From: Mangrovicoccus sp049603835
Lineage (GTDB): Bacteria; Pseudomonadota; Alphaproteobacteria; Rhodobacterales; Rhodobacteraceae
Length of the DNA stretch: 64,000 bases
Direction of reading: 5' to 3'
NCBI GenBank assembly: GCA_049603835.1
Contig: JBMYSZ010000010.1
Location: forward strand, 1 to 64,000
The position numbers and the translations under genes are program-made. Below the pieces are notes generated by a model that searched no databases, was not told the DNA's origin, and saw only the letters and a list, made by a program, of their open reading frames with translations. This document shows, piece after piece, positions 8,457 to 17,996 of the stretch. Position 1 is the first letter of the stretch, and each line of letters begins with the position of its first letter.

Positions 8457-10349
8457 ATGGTCAGACAAATAGCAGAACGATTTTCGCTATTCCGCCTAGC
8501 GACCGTTTTATCGCCTAAGGACAAGCGTTTGATGCAAATGGCCGCTGACGTGCTGTTGGTACCGCTGTGTCTTTACGGATCCATGTTCTTATGGGCTGGG
8601 CAAATTGAGTTGCGTCCGGATTTATGGGCGAATTGGGCCATGGCGCCATTTTTGATGGTGCTTGCGGTGCTTTTGTCTTTGATTTTGGGGCTGTCCTCTT
8701 TTCGGTTGAATGGGTTTGAAACGGTCGGCTTGCCGATGACGACGCTATTTGCTTCCACCTTAACCATTGCGGCGGTGGCCCTGAATAAGCTGGCTAGTGG
8801 GCCAGCGCCTTGGCATAGTTTCATATCTTTCGGGCTGCTGCTATTTTTGGGCGTTATCGGATCTCGGATTTGGATGCGCTATGTGCTGGTGTCGATTTTG
8901 CGGCAACGCACCCCGCGGACTGCGGTGATTATTTACGGGGCGGGTCGCGCAGGGATGCAATTGGCCACGGCTCTACGACATGACTACGAAAATGTGCCAG
9001 TTGCCTTTATTGATGATAATCCGGCTTTGCGGCGTTTGACTGTGGCGGGCCTGCCGGTGATGGCGCCGGTGGATATGGAACGCACCATTTTCGAAAAAGG
9101 TGTCACCAAAGTTCTACTTGCCATGCCCAGCCTGTCGCCTAGTAAGCGTGCCAGAATTCTGAAGCAGTTAGAGCCGTTTGACGTAGATGTGCAGACGCTT
9201 CCCTCCTTCGCGCAGCTGATTGGCGATGCACGTTTGGCCGATAAGCTGACACCCGTGAAGCCTTCGGAATTCTTGCAACGCAGCCCCTATGTTGATGATT
9301 TACGCCAGGCACAAGAAACATTCTTTGGGGCAAATGTTCTGGTGAGTGGTGCGGGCGGCACGATTGGATCTGAACTCTGCCGCCAGCTTTTGGCCATCAA
9401 ACCCCGCAAAATCGTTTTGCTCGAACATAGCGAATTGGCCCTTTACACGGTGGAGCTTGAGCTGCGCGGCTTATCCGAAGGGGTGAAAATTGTGCCGGTT
9501 CTAGGCAGCGTCACAGACGAGGTTTTGTGCCGCAAAGTCCTAGAATCCCATGATGTCGAGATCATTTTTCACGCGGCCGCCTATAAACATGTACCTATGG
9601 TTGAAACCAACCCCTTGGTAGGTCTGTCCAACAATGTTCTAGGCACGCGAGTATTGGCCGAAGCCGCCAGGGATGTCGGGGTGGAGCGATTTGTGCTCGT
9701 ATCCACTGACAAAGCTGTGCGTCCGGCAAATGTTATGGGTGCCTCCAAGCGCATGGCGGAACTGGTCATTCAGGATATGGCATCGCGTCCCGGCCCGCTG
9801 TTTTCCATTGTCCGTTTTGGCAATGTTCTAGGGTCATCGGGCTCTGTTATCCCCTTGTTCCAAGAGCAAATTTTAAATGGCGGCCCAGTGACGCTCACCC
9901 ATAATGACGTAACACGCTATTTCATGACCGTTGGCGAAGCTGCCCGGCTTTTGCTGACCTCCGCCGCCCTTACGAAGGGTGGGGAAGTCTTTGTGCTGGA
10001 TATGGGCGAACCGGTTTTGATCCGTGACCTGGCCTATCAAATGATTAAGGCGAGCGGGTATTCGGTTAAGGATGCAAAAAATCCGTCGGGGGATATCGAA
10101 ATTCGGGTGACTGGCTTGCGTCCAGGTGAAAAGCTGCATGAAGAGTTATTAATTGGAACTGGCCACACTACGACCAGTCATCCCAAAATCACCCAAGCGC
10201 GCGAACAAAATTTGTCAGAGCTCGAAATCGCGAATGCTTTGCGGGCTTTGCGGGATGCGATTAGCGAGATGGATGAAGAGGCGGCCCGCGCGGTTTTGCG
10301 CCGCTGGGTGGAGCCTCAGCGCCCGGTTTTGACAAAAAATCTAGCCTAA
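8457..10349 (+). CDS. Membrane-bound NDP-sugar 4,6-dehydratase (PglF/CapD/FlaA1-like)
   Basis: A 630-residue protein with about four N-terminal transmembrane helices (residues ~20-140), a first Rossmann domain (IIYGAGRAGMQLA, ~157) and a catalytic SDR domain (VSGAGGTIGSEL, ~297). The active-site region STDKAVRPANVMGASKR matches the PglF/WbpM group, which makes the 4-keto-6-deoxy intermediate of bacillosamine-type diamino sugars from UDP-GlcNAc. Together with the PglC-like transferase this suggests that the polymer begins with an amino-deoxy sugar. No dedicated aminotransferase or acetyltransferase is visible in the window, so the final sugar is inferred only loosely. Confidence 0.9.
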   Translation: MVRQIAERFSLFRLATVLSPKDKRLMQMAADVLLVPLCLYGSMFLWAGQIELRPDLWANWAMAPFLMVLAVLLSLILGLSSFRLNGFETVGLPMTTLFASTLTIAAVALNKLASGPAPWHSFISFGLLLFLGVIGSRIWMRYVLVSILRQRTPRTAVIIYGAGRAGMQLATALRHDYENVPVAFIDDNPALRRLTVAGLPVMAPVDMERTIFEKGVTKVLLAMPSLSPSKRARILKQLEPFDVDVQTLPSFAQLIGDARLADKLTPVKPSEFLQRSPYVDDLRQAQETFFGANVLVSGAGGTIGSELCRQLLAIKPRKIVLLEHSELALYTVELELRGLSEGVKIVPVLGSVTDEVLCRKVLESHDVEIIFHAAAYKHVPMVETNPLVGLSNNVLGTRVLAEAARDVGVERFVLVSTDKAVRPANVMGASKRMAELVIQDMASRPGPLFSIVRFGNVLGSSGSVIPLFQEQILNGGPVTLTHNDVTRYFMTVGEAARLLLTSAALTKGGEVFVLDMGEPVLIRDLAYQMIKASGYSVKDAKNPSGDIEIRVTGLRPGEKLHEELLIGTGHTTTSHPKITQAREQNLSELEIANALRALRDAISEMDEEAARAVLRRWVEPQRPVLTKNLA

Positions 10350-10419
10350 AGGGTTTCGCGAAAAGCTAGAGACATAGACTTGGCTTCTCATGCGGCGAGG
10401 CGAAAGGCATCGAGTAAGT

Positions 10420-10459
10420 GGGTCAAATTCCGGGGATGGATTTGTATCCAGCGTGACCC
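10420..10459 (+). other. Nested hairpin in the yjbH leader region
   Basis: Arms GGGTCA (10420-10425) and TGACCC (10454-10459) enclose a second stem TGGAT/ATCCA with a four-base loop. No T-run follows, so it is not an ordinary terminator; it may be a leader structure, an operator, or chance. Confidence 0.3.
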
Positions 10460-10576
10460 TCCTAGACGTGGGAAAAATAACACAGGAAATAGGCTGTTGA
10501 TGCTCTTGCTCTGCGAGTGGTTCCGCGCATGATAAGGTGCCGCGATATGGGGCAGAATGCATAAGCGGGGCAGAAA

Positions 10577-12712
10577 GTGACCGTATTAAAATCCGCGACA
10601 GCGTTTATCGGGTTAGCAAGCGTATCACTTGCGGCGGCGTTTCCTGAAGATGCGCGGGCACAGGATTTTGCTTCGCCATCCCTTAATATTTTCGGCACGC
10701 CCGGATATGTGGATATGCCCACTGCGCGGCGACTGCCCGATGGGGAGCTGACCTTTAACATTGGCAGTTTCGCCGGCATGACCCGCTTTACCTATGGCGC
10801 TCAATTCGCGCCGCGCCTTTACGGGGCGTTCCGCTATACCGAGATCAAAGATTACAACGCGGCGGATTTTTCGACCTATTATGACCGCAGTTTCGATCTA
10901 AGATTTACCGCTTTGACGGAAACAGCGCTGCGGCCAGAGATTACCATAGGTTTGCAGGACTTTATTGGAACGGGCATCTATTCCGGCGAATTTATCGCGG
11001 CAAGCAAACAAATTTCGCCGAATATCGAGGCCAGCTTGGGGATGGGCTGGGGCCGTTTTGGCAGCGCTAATCGCATCGCCGGGTTTGGTACGCGCCCAGT
11101 CCTAACGCCGGATGTGGTGGATGAAGGCGGCGAAGCCAATTTCGACACACTATTTCGCGGAGATATTGGCCTATTTGGCGGTTTGTCCTGGCGTGTGAAT
11201 GACAAATTCACTCTCAAAGCTGAATATTCCAGTGATGATTATGCGCTTGAAGACGACGAGCTGGGGATTTTTAACCTGGATCACCGCTTTAATTTCGGGG
11301 CCGAATATCAGGTGGTGCCGGGCTTTAATCTGGGTGCGTATTACCTTTACGGCAGCGAATTTGGTCTAAAGGCGGAAATTGCCTGGAACCCATATCGTCC
11401 GCCAATTCCGGGCAGTATTGATGGGCCTGCGCCGCCGGTTAAGCCGCGGCCTAGCCGTGCCGCGTCGCCCGCATCTTATTCCGGCGATTGGGTCGCGGTG
11501 CCTGGGGTTCAGCAAAGTCTTCGGACCCAATTGTCTGAGGCCTTGGCCCCTATGGCGATCAATCTGGACGCGGTCCGTTTTGCCGAAGATCGGGTGATTG
11601 TTCACATCCGCAATGCGGGCTATGAGTCCGGCGCCCAAGCCATTGGCCGAACCGCGCGGGTTTTGTCGATCCTGTTACCGGCCTCGGTGGAAACATTTAC
11701 CATTGTCCAAAACCGCCTTGGCATGGCGCTTCCGGCGGTGAGCCTGTCCCGTTCAGCGCTTGAAGAATACGAAACCGCCCCTGATGGCACCGAGCAGATG
11801 CTCGCCCACGCGGTGATTTCGGAAAATCCGCCACGCGCCGCAGCGCCAGACCTGGTGCCGGGGGAATATCCGCGAACGGCTTTCCGACTGGCGCCCTATG
11901 TCCGCGCCAGCTTTTTTGACCCCAATGATCCGCTAAAGGCCGATTTGGGAATTCGCGCCGGGGCCGGTATTGTTGTGTCGCCGGGGCTGATTTTCTCGGG
12001 CTCCGTGCGCAAAAGCCTGGTGGGCAATTTGGGCGATGATCCGCGCCCATCCGATAGTGTTTTGCCCCATGTGCGCAGTGATTTCCCGCTTTATGACCAA
12101 GAAGGCGATCCGGGGATCGAGCATCTGACCGGTGCCTATTACACCCAACCCGGCCGGGATCTTTATGGGCGTTTAACGGTTGGATATCTCGAAACCATGT
12201 ATGGCGGCATCTCGTCCGAGCTGCTTTGGGCCCCGTCTGACAGCCGTTTGGCGTTCGGTGGCGAGCTGAATTATGTGGAACAGCGGGATTTCGATGGGGG
12301 GCTTGGCTTCCAAGATTACAGCATTTGGACCGGCCATGCTTCGGCCTATTACCGGGTGACGGATGACTTCTTCGTCCAGCTGGATGCGGGCCGCTATTTG
12401 GCTGGCGATTATGGCGGCACGGTGACGATTGAACGGGTCTTTACAAATGGTTGGCGGGTCGGGGCATTTGCGACCTTCACCGATGTCTCCGCCGAGGATT
12501 TCGGCGAAGGCTCATTCGATAAGGGTTTGACCATGACCGTGCCTTTGGGCTGGCTCTTTGGCAAATCATCTTCGGTGATCCAGCCGCTGACCTTGCGTCC
12601 GATCACTCGGGACGGCGGCGCAAGGCTGCGGGTAGATGGGCGTCTGTATGAAACCATCGAACCCAGTCAAAATCACCGGTTAGAGCAACAATGGGGGCGG
12701 TTTTGGCGGTAA
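10577..12712 (+). CDS. yjbH: YjbH-domain outer-membrane exopolysaccharide protein
   Basis: A 711-residue exported protein of the YjbH family, linked in enterobacteria to production of an extracellular polysaccharide. The GTG start at 10577 gives a signal peptide (hydrophobic core about residues 8-20, cleavage likely after ARA). The mature N-terminus NIFGTPGYVDMPTARRLPDGEL is the family signature, and the remainder is rich in alternating aromatic beta-strand segments consistent with an outer-membrane barrel. It overlaps by one base with the YjbF-like lipoprotein gene (TAATG), so the pair is coupled. It probably serves the export or surface retention of the polysaccharide made by the upstream cluster. 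Confidence 0.85.
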   Translation: MTVLKSATAFIGLASVSLAAAFPEDARAQDFASPSLNIFGTPGYVDMPTARRLPDGELTFNIGSFAGMTRFTYGAQFAPRLYGAFRYTEIKDYNAADFSTYYDRSFDLRFTALTETALRPEITIGLQDFIGTGIYSGEFIAASKQISPNIEASLGMGWGRFGSANRIAGFGTRPVLTPDVVDEGGEANFDTLFRGDIGLFGGLSWRVNDKFTLKAEYSSDDYALEDDELGIFNLDHRFNFGAEYQVVPGFNLGAYYLYGSEFGLKAEIAWNPYRPPIPGSIDGPAPPVKPRPSRAASPASYSGDWVAVPGVQQSLRTQLSEALAPMAINLDAVRFAEDRVIVHIRNAGYESGAQAIGRTARVLSILLPASVETFTIVQNRLGMALPAVSLSRSALEEYETAPDGTEQMLAHAVISENPPRAAAPDLVPGEYPRTAFRLAPYVRASFFDPNDPLKADLGIRAGAGIVVSPGLIFSGSVRKSLVGNLGDDPRPSDSVLPHVRSDFPLYDQEGDPGIEHLTGAYYTQPGRDLYGRLTVGYLETMYGGISSELLWAPSDSRLAFGGELNYVEQRDFDGGLGFQDYSIWTGHASAYYRVTDDFFVQLDAGRYLAGDYGGTVTIERVFTNGWRVGAFATFTDVSAEDFGEGSFDKGLTMTVPLGWLFGKSSSVIQPLTLRPITRDGGARLRVDGRLYETIEPSQNHRLEQQWGRFWR

Positions 12713-13389
12713 TGGCAAAATTGCGCCGGGCGGCGGGCCTTTTCGGCGCCGCCTTGTTCGGCTTGGCGGGGTGCAGCTCTAATGTTTTTGAGCCCGGCGG
12801 CAGCGATCTATTCACTGGTGCGATCCAAGCCGTCATCCAGGTTTTTGGCGAGCGGCCGGATGTCACGCAATTGACCACCGGCCAATTCGCGCAATTTGAT
12901 GTGCCGGTCATCTTGGTCACCCTGGAAGATGGAGTGACCTTCGCCACGGCTATCCCGCTGGGCCAGAACAAAAATATGGTGACTTGGATCACCGGCGATG
13001 GCAAATCGGTGATGCTGAAGGATGGCGTTCTTTTTGGCACTCGTGGTTTGATTAATGACCTGATGACCGCTGAAACGGATCTTGTTGATCGGCAGCTTTC
13101 TTCTCGGCAGGCCGGCGAATATACGCGTGCTTTCCGCTTCTTAGCAGGCGATGAAAGCATCACGGTGGACCGGTTCTATTGCGAATTGACCAATGACGGC
13201 CAGGTATCGCGGCGGATCTTGGATGTGACCCGCTCGACCACCCAATGGCGGGAATTATGCTTTGGTATCAACACCGATACGGAGTTTGAGAACTTCTATT
13301 GGTTGGGTGGCGATGGCACGATTTGGGATAGCCGCCAATGGGCTGGCCCCTATCAGGGCGGCATCCAAATTCAGACAATCCAGAAATAA
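12712..13389 (+). CDS. yjbF: YjbF-family lipoprotein
   Basis: A 225-residue lipoprotein with a signal sequence and lipobox LAGC (Cys about residue 20). The mature part matches the YjbF/GfcB family that accompanies YjbH or group 4 capsule genes, including the LxTGQFAQFDVPVILVTLEDG and KDGVLFGTRGL segments. The start at 12712 overlaps the yjbH stop and fits the signal peptide better than the start 21 bases upstream. It is predicted to sit on the periplasmic face of the outer membrane. The partner genes yjbE and yjbG are not visible here. Confidence 0.85.
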   Translation: MAKLRRAAGLFGAALFGLAGCSSNVFEPGGSDLFTGAIQAVIQVFGERPDVTQLTTGQFAQFDVPVILVTLEDGVTFATAIPLGQNKNMVTWITGDGKSVMLKDGVLFGTRGLINDLMTAETDLVDRQLSSRQAGEYTRAFRFLAGDESITVDRFYCELTNDGQVSRRILDVTRSTTQWRELCFGINTDTEFENFYWLGGDGTIWDSRQWAGPYQGGIQIQTIQK

Positions 13390-13405
13390 AGCGCTCCAAT
13401 AGTAA

Positions 13406-13431
13406 CGAGAAACGCCCCATAGCTTTTCTCG
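13406..13431. terminator. Hairpin between convergent genes
   Basis: CGAGAAA (13406-13412) pairs with TTTCTCG (13425-13431) across a 12-base loop, between convergent yjbF and the sulfotransferase-like gene. No long T-run, so termination is likely weak. The flanking GAAACGCC octamer occurs twice here (about 13410 and 13431) and again near 37590. Confidence 0.4.
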
Positions 13432-13446
13432 AAACGCCCTAACCGC

Positions 13447-14058
13447 TTATTCCAGGATAAAATCGGCGATATTTTTATAGCTTTCCGCTTCCATGAAGCC
13501 GCGGAAGTCAAACCGGTCGTGATCGGGGATAATGCCAAGATTGCTGGCAAATTCGTTCAGGAACTCACCCTTATGCCGCTCTGCCTTTTCGTAAGACACA
13601 AGGATAGAGGGGCAAAGCCGCAGCGAAATCATGTTTAGATTTTGCTGTTGGCGCAGCAAGCTTTGCTGCACCGCTTGGATTTTACCCACCGGATGCCAGC
13701 GGTTCAACCCACGCCCATTGGCCACCGCATCGCGGAAAACGCAGATCAGATGCGGGTTGCGCAGCCGGTCCCAAACCTGGTCCAGGTAATCCGCCGCATG
13801 GGGAAATTTCCAAGCCCAAACCTGATGCTGCGCATTATTGGCATCAATCGCGGCGCGCATTTCATCGAGGCTGCGGCCATTGAACTGGCCGCTTTCTTGG
13901 TTATCCTCGTTCAGCTGCTCGCCCATGAAGACGCCCAGCCCGCGCATCACGCCAGCCACCATAGTCGTGCCGCCGCGCATATCGCCAAAAACGATATAGG
14001 TGCGCGGCCCTTCGACGGCTGGTTTGCCTTTGATAATCAGGGCGGAGGTTCTGCTCAT
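13447..14058 (-). CDS. Sulfotransferase-like P-loop protein
   Basis: A 203-residue protein with the PAPS-binding P-loop of sulfotransferases (FGDMRGGTTMVAG near residue 20) and a 3'-phosphate-binding type segment (CVFRDAVANGRG near 105). It is short for the family and may sulfate a surface glycan or lipid. The ATG at 14058 overlaps the preceding glycosyltransferase stop (ATGA), whereas an upstream in-frame start lies inside that gene. It ends a three-gene minus-strand operon with the glycosyltransferase and the HAD fusion protein, so a role in polysaccharide decoration is likely but not shown. Confidence 0.72.
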   Translation of the reverse strand: MSRTSALIIKGKPAVEGPRTYIVFGDMRGGTTMVAGVMRGLGVFMGEQLNEDNQESGQFNGRSLDEMRAAIDANNAQHQVWAWKFPHAADYLDQVWDRLRNPHLICVFRDAVANGRGLNRWHPVGKIQAVQQSLLRQQQNLNMISLRLCPSILVSYEKAERHKGEFLNEFASNLGIIPDHDRFDFRGFMEAESYKNIADFILE

Positions 14059-15641
14059 TCCTGGGGCTCCTTGTGGGTCTGGCGCAAGCAAGCCTGCATT
14101 TGGTAAAAATGGTCTTGCATCGAGGGCAAAACCGGCGGACGATCCCAAAATCGCGCTAGCCGGCCGGGGCTTTCGACCAAAGCCGAGAGCTTGGCGACCA
14201 GATCGGCGCTATCGCCGGATTTGAAGATGAAGTCATCCTTGTCCTCATAGACCATGCCTAGCCCCACACTAGAGGACAATAGCGACGGGGTTCCGAGGCA
14301 GAGAAGTTCGAAAGTCACCTGATTGAAGGTCTCGCGCCAAATCGATGGTACAATATTCAGATCGATGCCGCTCGCGATTTTCGCCAAATCGCGCCGTTCA
14401 TAACCATCAACGACCCGCAGCCCGGCTAGATGGTTTTCCAGCGGCGTCAGGCGTAGGCGGTCATGTTCACTTAGCCGGGCAAAAATGGTGAGTTCCACCT
14501 TTTCGCGCAGGATTGGCGCGGGGATTTGTATCAGGCTTTTGGTGAGGAAAGGTAGGCCCTTAGACGGGATGCCATAGCCGATAAAGGACAGGCGGAATTT
14601 TTCCGGATCGCGGCGTTTGGCTTGGGCGCGTTTGCGCATAATCTCTGGCGTCGCATGCAGATCCATGCCCAGCGGTGTCACATGCAGTTTGTCCCGCTCC
14701 ACCCCATAAGGCGCGATGGTATCGGCGACCTGCTGGGACACAGCGAAATGCGCATGCCAGTCCTTGAACAGGCCCAAATTGACCGCGCGCCAGCTAGAAT
14801 ACTCTCCGGCGCCGCGCGCTTCGCGGGTCAGCGGGCGTCCTTCGGGCCTGGGGCCTTGGGCGCCAAGATCCACCGATTGAAAACCACGGCCGGGCTTCGG
14901 CTGGCCATCACGGCTGACCGCATGGCGCAGATTATGACGCAGATCGCGGCCATAATCCCGAAGGGCTTGGCCAATTTTTAACAGGCCGAACCCTGTGCCA
15001 AAGATGAAATTGCCCAAAGGCATCCCCGATAGCCGCGCCCGTTCTAAGGACGTGCCCAAACGCTGCGCCCCGATCAAAGGCCGCACCTGATGCATGCCCA
15101 TCAAGCAGCCTTGGCATTTGCGACCATCTTCGAAATCTTGGCAGTCTTCTTCATTGCGCCACATCAGTTCGATCTGAGGACATATTGGCATGTAATTATG
15201 CCACATATAGACAAATCGGGTATGCGGAAAGGCGGCGGGCAGGGCCAGGACCTCGGATGAGAGGCCTTCGAGCGAATGCAAAATCACCTGATCAAACGGG
15301 CCTTGGTCACGCAGAACCTGGGCAAAGACCTCGGCTATTTTGCGATCAGAGCGCCAAGTTTCCATATCATAGAACATGTCATGGGCGGGGGCTTTGACCG
15401 GAGAATTCAGAATCTGAAAACTGCGCACCCCTTGCGCGGCGAATTGGTTTTGCGTTTCTTCATAGCGGCAGCGCCGGTCGAAAAATGTGTAGTGATGCCC
15501 GGCGCTTAGGATCGTGTAGTCGACTTCGCCGGGCTTTGCCGTTGCGGCCAAAAGATTGCGTAAATAAACCGACACCCCACCGCCGCGATAGCCGGGATCG
15601 TCGAATTGGGCCCAGTTGTAATGCAAGATCCGGGTCGTCAC
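14055..15641 (-). CDS. Glycosyltransferase, group 1 (GT4-like)
   Basis: A 528-residue GT-B protein. The N-terminus (HYNWAQFDDPGYRGGGVSVYLRNL) has the glycine-rich acceptor loop; the C-terminal half (FSFIGYGIPSKGLPFL, then ETFNQVTFELLCLGTPSLLSS) is the GT4 donor site. A cysteine-rich insert (ICPQ, EEDCQDF, KCQGC) resembles that of the enzyme at 2308-3516. The GTG start at 15641 lies two bases after the upstream stop; the longer frame overlaps that gene. Coupled on both sides, it belongs to the same transcription unit as the HAD fusion and the sulfotransferase-like protein. Confidence 0.83.
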   Translation of the reverse strand: MTTRILHYNWAQFDDPGYRGGGVSVYLRNLLAATAKPGEVDYTILSAGHHYTFFDRRCRYEETQNQFAAQGVRSFQILNSPVKAPAHDMFYDMETWRSDRKIAEVFAQVLRDQGPFDQVILHSLEGLSSEVLALPAAFPHTRFVYMWHNYMPICPQIELMWRNEEDCQDFEDGRKCQGCLMGMHQVRPLIGAQRLGTSLERARLSGMPLGNFIFGTGFGLLKIGQALRDYGRDLRHNLRHAVSRDGQPKPGRGFQSVDLGAQGPRPEGRPLTREARGAGEYSSWRAVNLGLFKDWHAHFAVSQQVADTIAPYGVERDKLHVTPLGMDLHATPEIMRKRAQAKRRDPEKFRLSFIGYGIPSKGLPFLTKSLIQIPAPILREKVELTIFARLSEHDRLRLTPLENHLAGLRVVDGYERRDLAKIASGIDLNIVPSIWRETFNQVTFELLCLGTPSLLSSSVGLGMVYEDKDDFIFKSGDSADLVAKLSALVESPGRLARFWDRPPVLPSMQDHFYQMQACLRQTHKEPQE

Positions 15642-15643
15642 GG

Positions 15644-17806
15644 TTACGGGGTCCAATCTGTTACTTCGGCGCGGTCGCGGGCATAGCGCCAATCGGTCAG
15701 GCGGTTGATGACGCCCATATAGCTTCGGGTCAATGTGCCCTGCACCCAATAATCATTATCCATTAAATATCTTAGCTTTGCAGGCAGGTTGCGCGGCGAA
15801 ATCAGCAAAGCGATGCGCTGCCGGTCGGTACTGGCCATGCCGCGTTCATGGCTGAGCTGATTGATTGCGGCAACTTCGCAGCGGCGTGGCCGACCGATCA
15901 GGCGGATCAAGCGGGCTTGGACGAGGCGGCGCAGTTCTGGGACATCGCCGGGGTGACGCAGCAGATCTTCGGCAAAGCGCGCGGCCCGCTGGGTAATCGC
16001 GGTGCGCAAATAATTAAGCTCTGCCTGTTTTGCGGTGCTATAGCGCGACGGAGCGAATTGAGCATTCACGGTTTTTCCAGAGGAGAAGGCTTCGAGTTTG
16101 CCCAGGCTAGGATCAAGGAAGAAGGGTTCCAGCCAGCTATAATTTAGCCCGATAGACAAACAGCCCAGATCCCGGTGATCCAAGATATGGCCCGGATCGA
16201 CGCTGATACTGGGGTGGAATTCCTTGATATTTCCGGGGAAAAACCGGTTCGTGGCGAAAAAGGAAAACAGCATATTCGCGATGGGCAAATGCTGGTTTTG
16301 GCGCTCTTCCAGGGCTGGGGTAATCTGTTTGCCCCAAGTGGCGGAATAGCCGATATCAACAATCACTGGATTGCGCGCGGTAAATAGCCCTTGCTCATCC
16401 AGATAGCGCAGCATGGTTTCGCGCAGCTCATCCAAGCGCCAATGCAGCCGGTCGCTAAAGCCCCAACCATGCCAATAAAGATCGCGAAAGGCCTCTAGGC
16501 TGGGATCATGCTTTACCCGCTCGATCCGCGCTTGGCAGTGATCGGGCAAAGTGGCGATTTGATCCAGGGGCAGCTGGAACACTTTGCAGAAATTATCGTA
16601 AGAGAAGGGCTGTTCGGTCAGATATTCCGTATTGGCATAGAAATAGTCCGGATTGCGCTGGGTAGAGCTAAGGATCACCCCAGTCGCCCGGCTACTGGCC
16701 AGGATTTTTCGGGGCGCCGCATCGGGATAGAGGCTGGGCGCAGCGGCGATCATGGCATCAGCGATTTGCTTGAAAATCGTGCCATCGCGGGTCAGAAAAA
16801 AGATATCCGAGCTGCCGCGCCGCGCCGCTTGTTGCAGCACTTGATGCATGAAAATGGCGCAGGCCGGGCCGATCACCTGATCGATAATCGCCTCTAGACT
16901 ATTCAGCGGCCCGTCTTTGGCCAGGCCAAATTTGCGCTGCAATTCACCGCGCCGGATCATCTGCGGCGCCATCACCGCTTGGCGGCCATGCAGGCTTTGT
17001 GCCTCGGCTTCGCGGGAGTGGTTGTAATAATGCATGGCTTGCAGATCATGGGCGCGGGCGCTGACCACATCGCTTTCCCATTTATCGCCAATATGCAGAA
17101 TTTTATGCCCCGGTAGATCTAGCCGCAATTTGACCAGATCGAATAAATCCCCCGACGCCTTGGTCACCCCATAATCGCAAGACACGATAACATCGTCAAA
17201 ATACTGTTCCAGATCATTGGCTTGCAGTATTTCGACCAAAGCGCTGCCCGGCAGATACATATCCGAGGTCACCACAATCCGGCGTCCCATCAGCTTTAGA
17301 TTTCGCAGAACCGAGGCTGCGGCTGGGTTCGGCACAAGATTTTGCAGCTCGATCGCGGCTTCGATCTTGGTCAGTTGCTGTGCCATTTGGCGGCGCGCCA
17401 GCGGGTCAGGCAGAAAGCCCCGCAAAGCCTCGTCGAAAATTTCCTCTAGGCTGGGTTCGTCGCCTTCATGGGCAGTGATCATCCGCCGCTTTGCCTGAGC
17501 CGAAGTGAAGCCCCGCGCCGACACCAAAGCAGACAGAACCGCGCCATGATCGCCAGGGATTAGCCCAGCCCCTAATTGGGCGGTTTTCAAGAACACCTGA
17601 TCCAGGCTCAGATGCTGGCGGAAAAACAGCGTATCAAAGAAGTCGAAACTCACCGCCTCGATGCCGGGATAGCTGACCGCCTCGGTCAAACCTAAGAAAT
17701 TGTTATCGTCACGCGGCAAAGGGGGCGGGATATGGCCAATCGCGGCTTTGGACTTGCGTCGGAAAAGCCAGTGCTCAAAGGCTTTGTTAAAAATTCTAAC
17801 GCCCAT
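15644..17806 (-). CDS. HAD-superfamily hydrolase with large C-terminal domain, polysaccharide-associated
   Basis: A 720-residue protein. The N-terminal 260 residues are a HAD domain: motif I FDFFDTL (nucleophile Asp ~55), motif II VVTSDMYLP, the motif III lysine in VTKASGDLF and motif IV ILHIGDKWESDV. Proteins of this type (a HAD domain followed by an undefined ~450-residue region) are frequent in capsule and O-antigen loci. The C-terminal part has a second conserved-looking stretch FFLTRDGTIFKQI at about residue 345 and IVDIGYSATWGKQ at about 510, but I do not recognise a fold. First gene of the minus-strand unit ending at 13447. Substrate unknown. Confidence 0.75.
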   Translation of the reverse strand: MGVRIFNKAFEHWLFRRKSKAAIGHIPPPLPRDDNNFLGLTEAVSYPGIEAVSFDFFDTLFFRQHLSLDQVFLKTAQLGAGLIPGDHGAVLSALVSARGFTSAQAKRRMITAHEGDEPSLEEIFDEALRGFLPDPLARRQMAQQLTKIEAAIELQNLVPNPAAASVLRNLKLMGRRIVVTSDMYLPGSALVEILQANDLEQYFDDVIVSCDYGVTKASGDLFDLVKLRLDLPGHKILHIGDKWESDVVSARAHDLQAMHYYNHSREAEAQSLHGRQAVMAPQMIRRGELQRKFGLAKDGPLNSLEAIIDQVIGPACAIFMHQVLQQAARRGSSDIFFLTRDGTIFKQIADAMIAAAPSLYPDAAPRKILASSRATGVILSSTQRNPDYFYANTEYLTEQPFSYDNFCKVFQLPLDQIATLPDHCQARIERVKHDPSLEAFRDLYWHGWGFSDRLHWRLDELRETMLRYLDEQGLFTARNPVIVDIGYSATWGKQITPALEERQNQHLPIANMLFSFFATNRFFPGNIKEFHPSISVDPGHILDHRDLGCLSIGLNYSWLEPFFLDPSLGKLEAFSSGKTVNAQFAPSRYSTAKQAELNYLRTAITQRAARFAEDLLRHPGDVPELRRLVQARLIRLIGRPRRCEVAAINQLSHERGMASTDRQRIALLISPRNLPAKLRYLMDNDYWVQGTLTRSYMGVINRLTDWRYARDRAEVTDWTP

Positions 17807-17853
17807 AATTCCCCGCTAATCGGATCAGAGTCGATCTGGCGATTGCTCTTGTT

Positions 17854-17870
17854 TGCATACTAACTATGCA
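17854..17870. promoter_or_regulatory. Small palindrome upstream of the HAD-fusion operon
   Basis: TGCATA-ctaac-TATGCA, a perfect 6-bp inverted repeat about 50 bp upstream of the ATG at 17806. Possible operator; no known family assigned. Confidence 0.3.
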
Positions 17871-17996
17871 GCTAACTGCAAGTTCCCTTGATGTCCCATG
17901 ACGTCGAATTTGGTTTAATCTGGCGATAGTTCCGGGCTGTGGCCAGAATACAGGCGGTTTTATGCGTGATGGTATCCTTTCGGTTGCAAAGATAAA

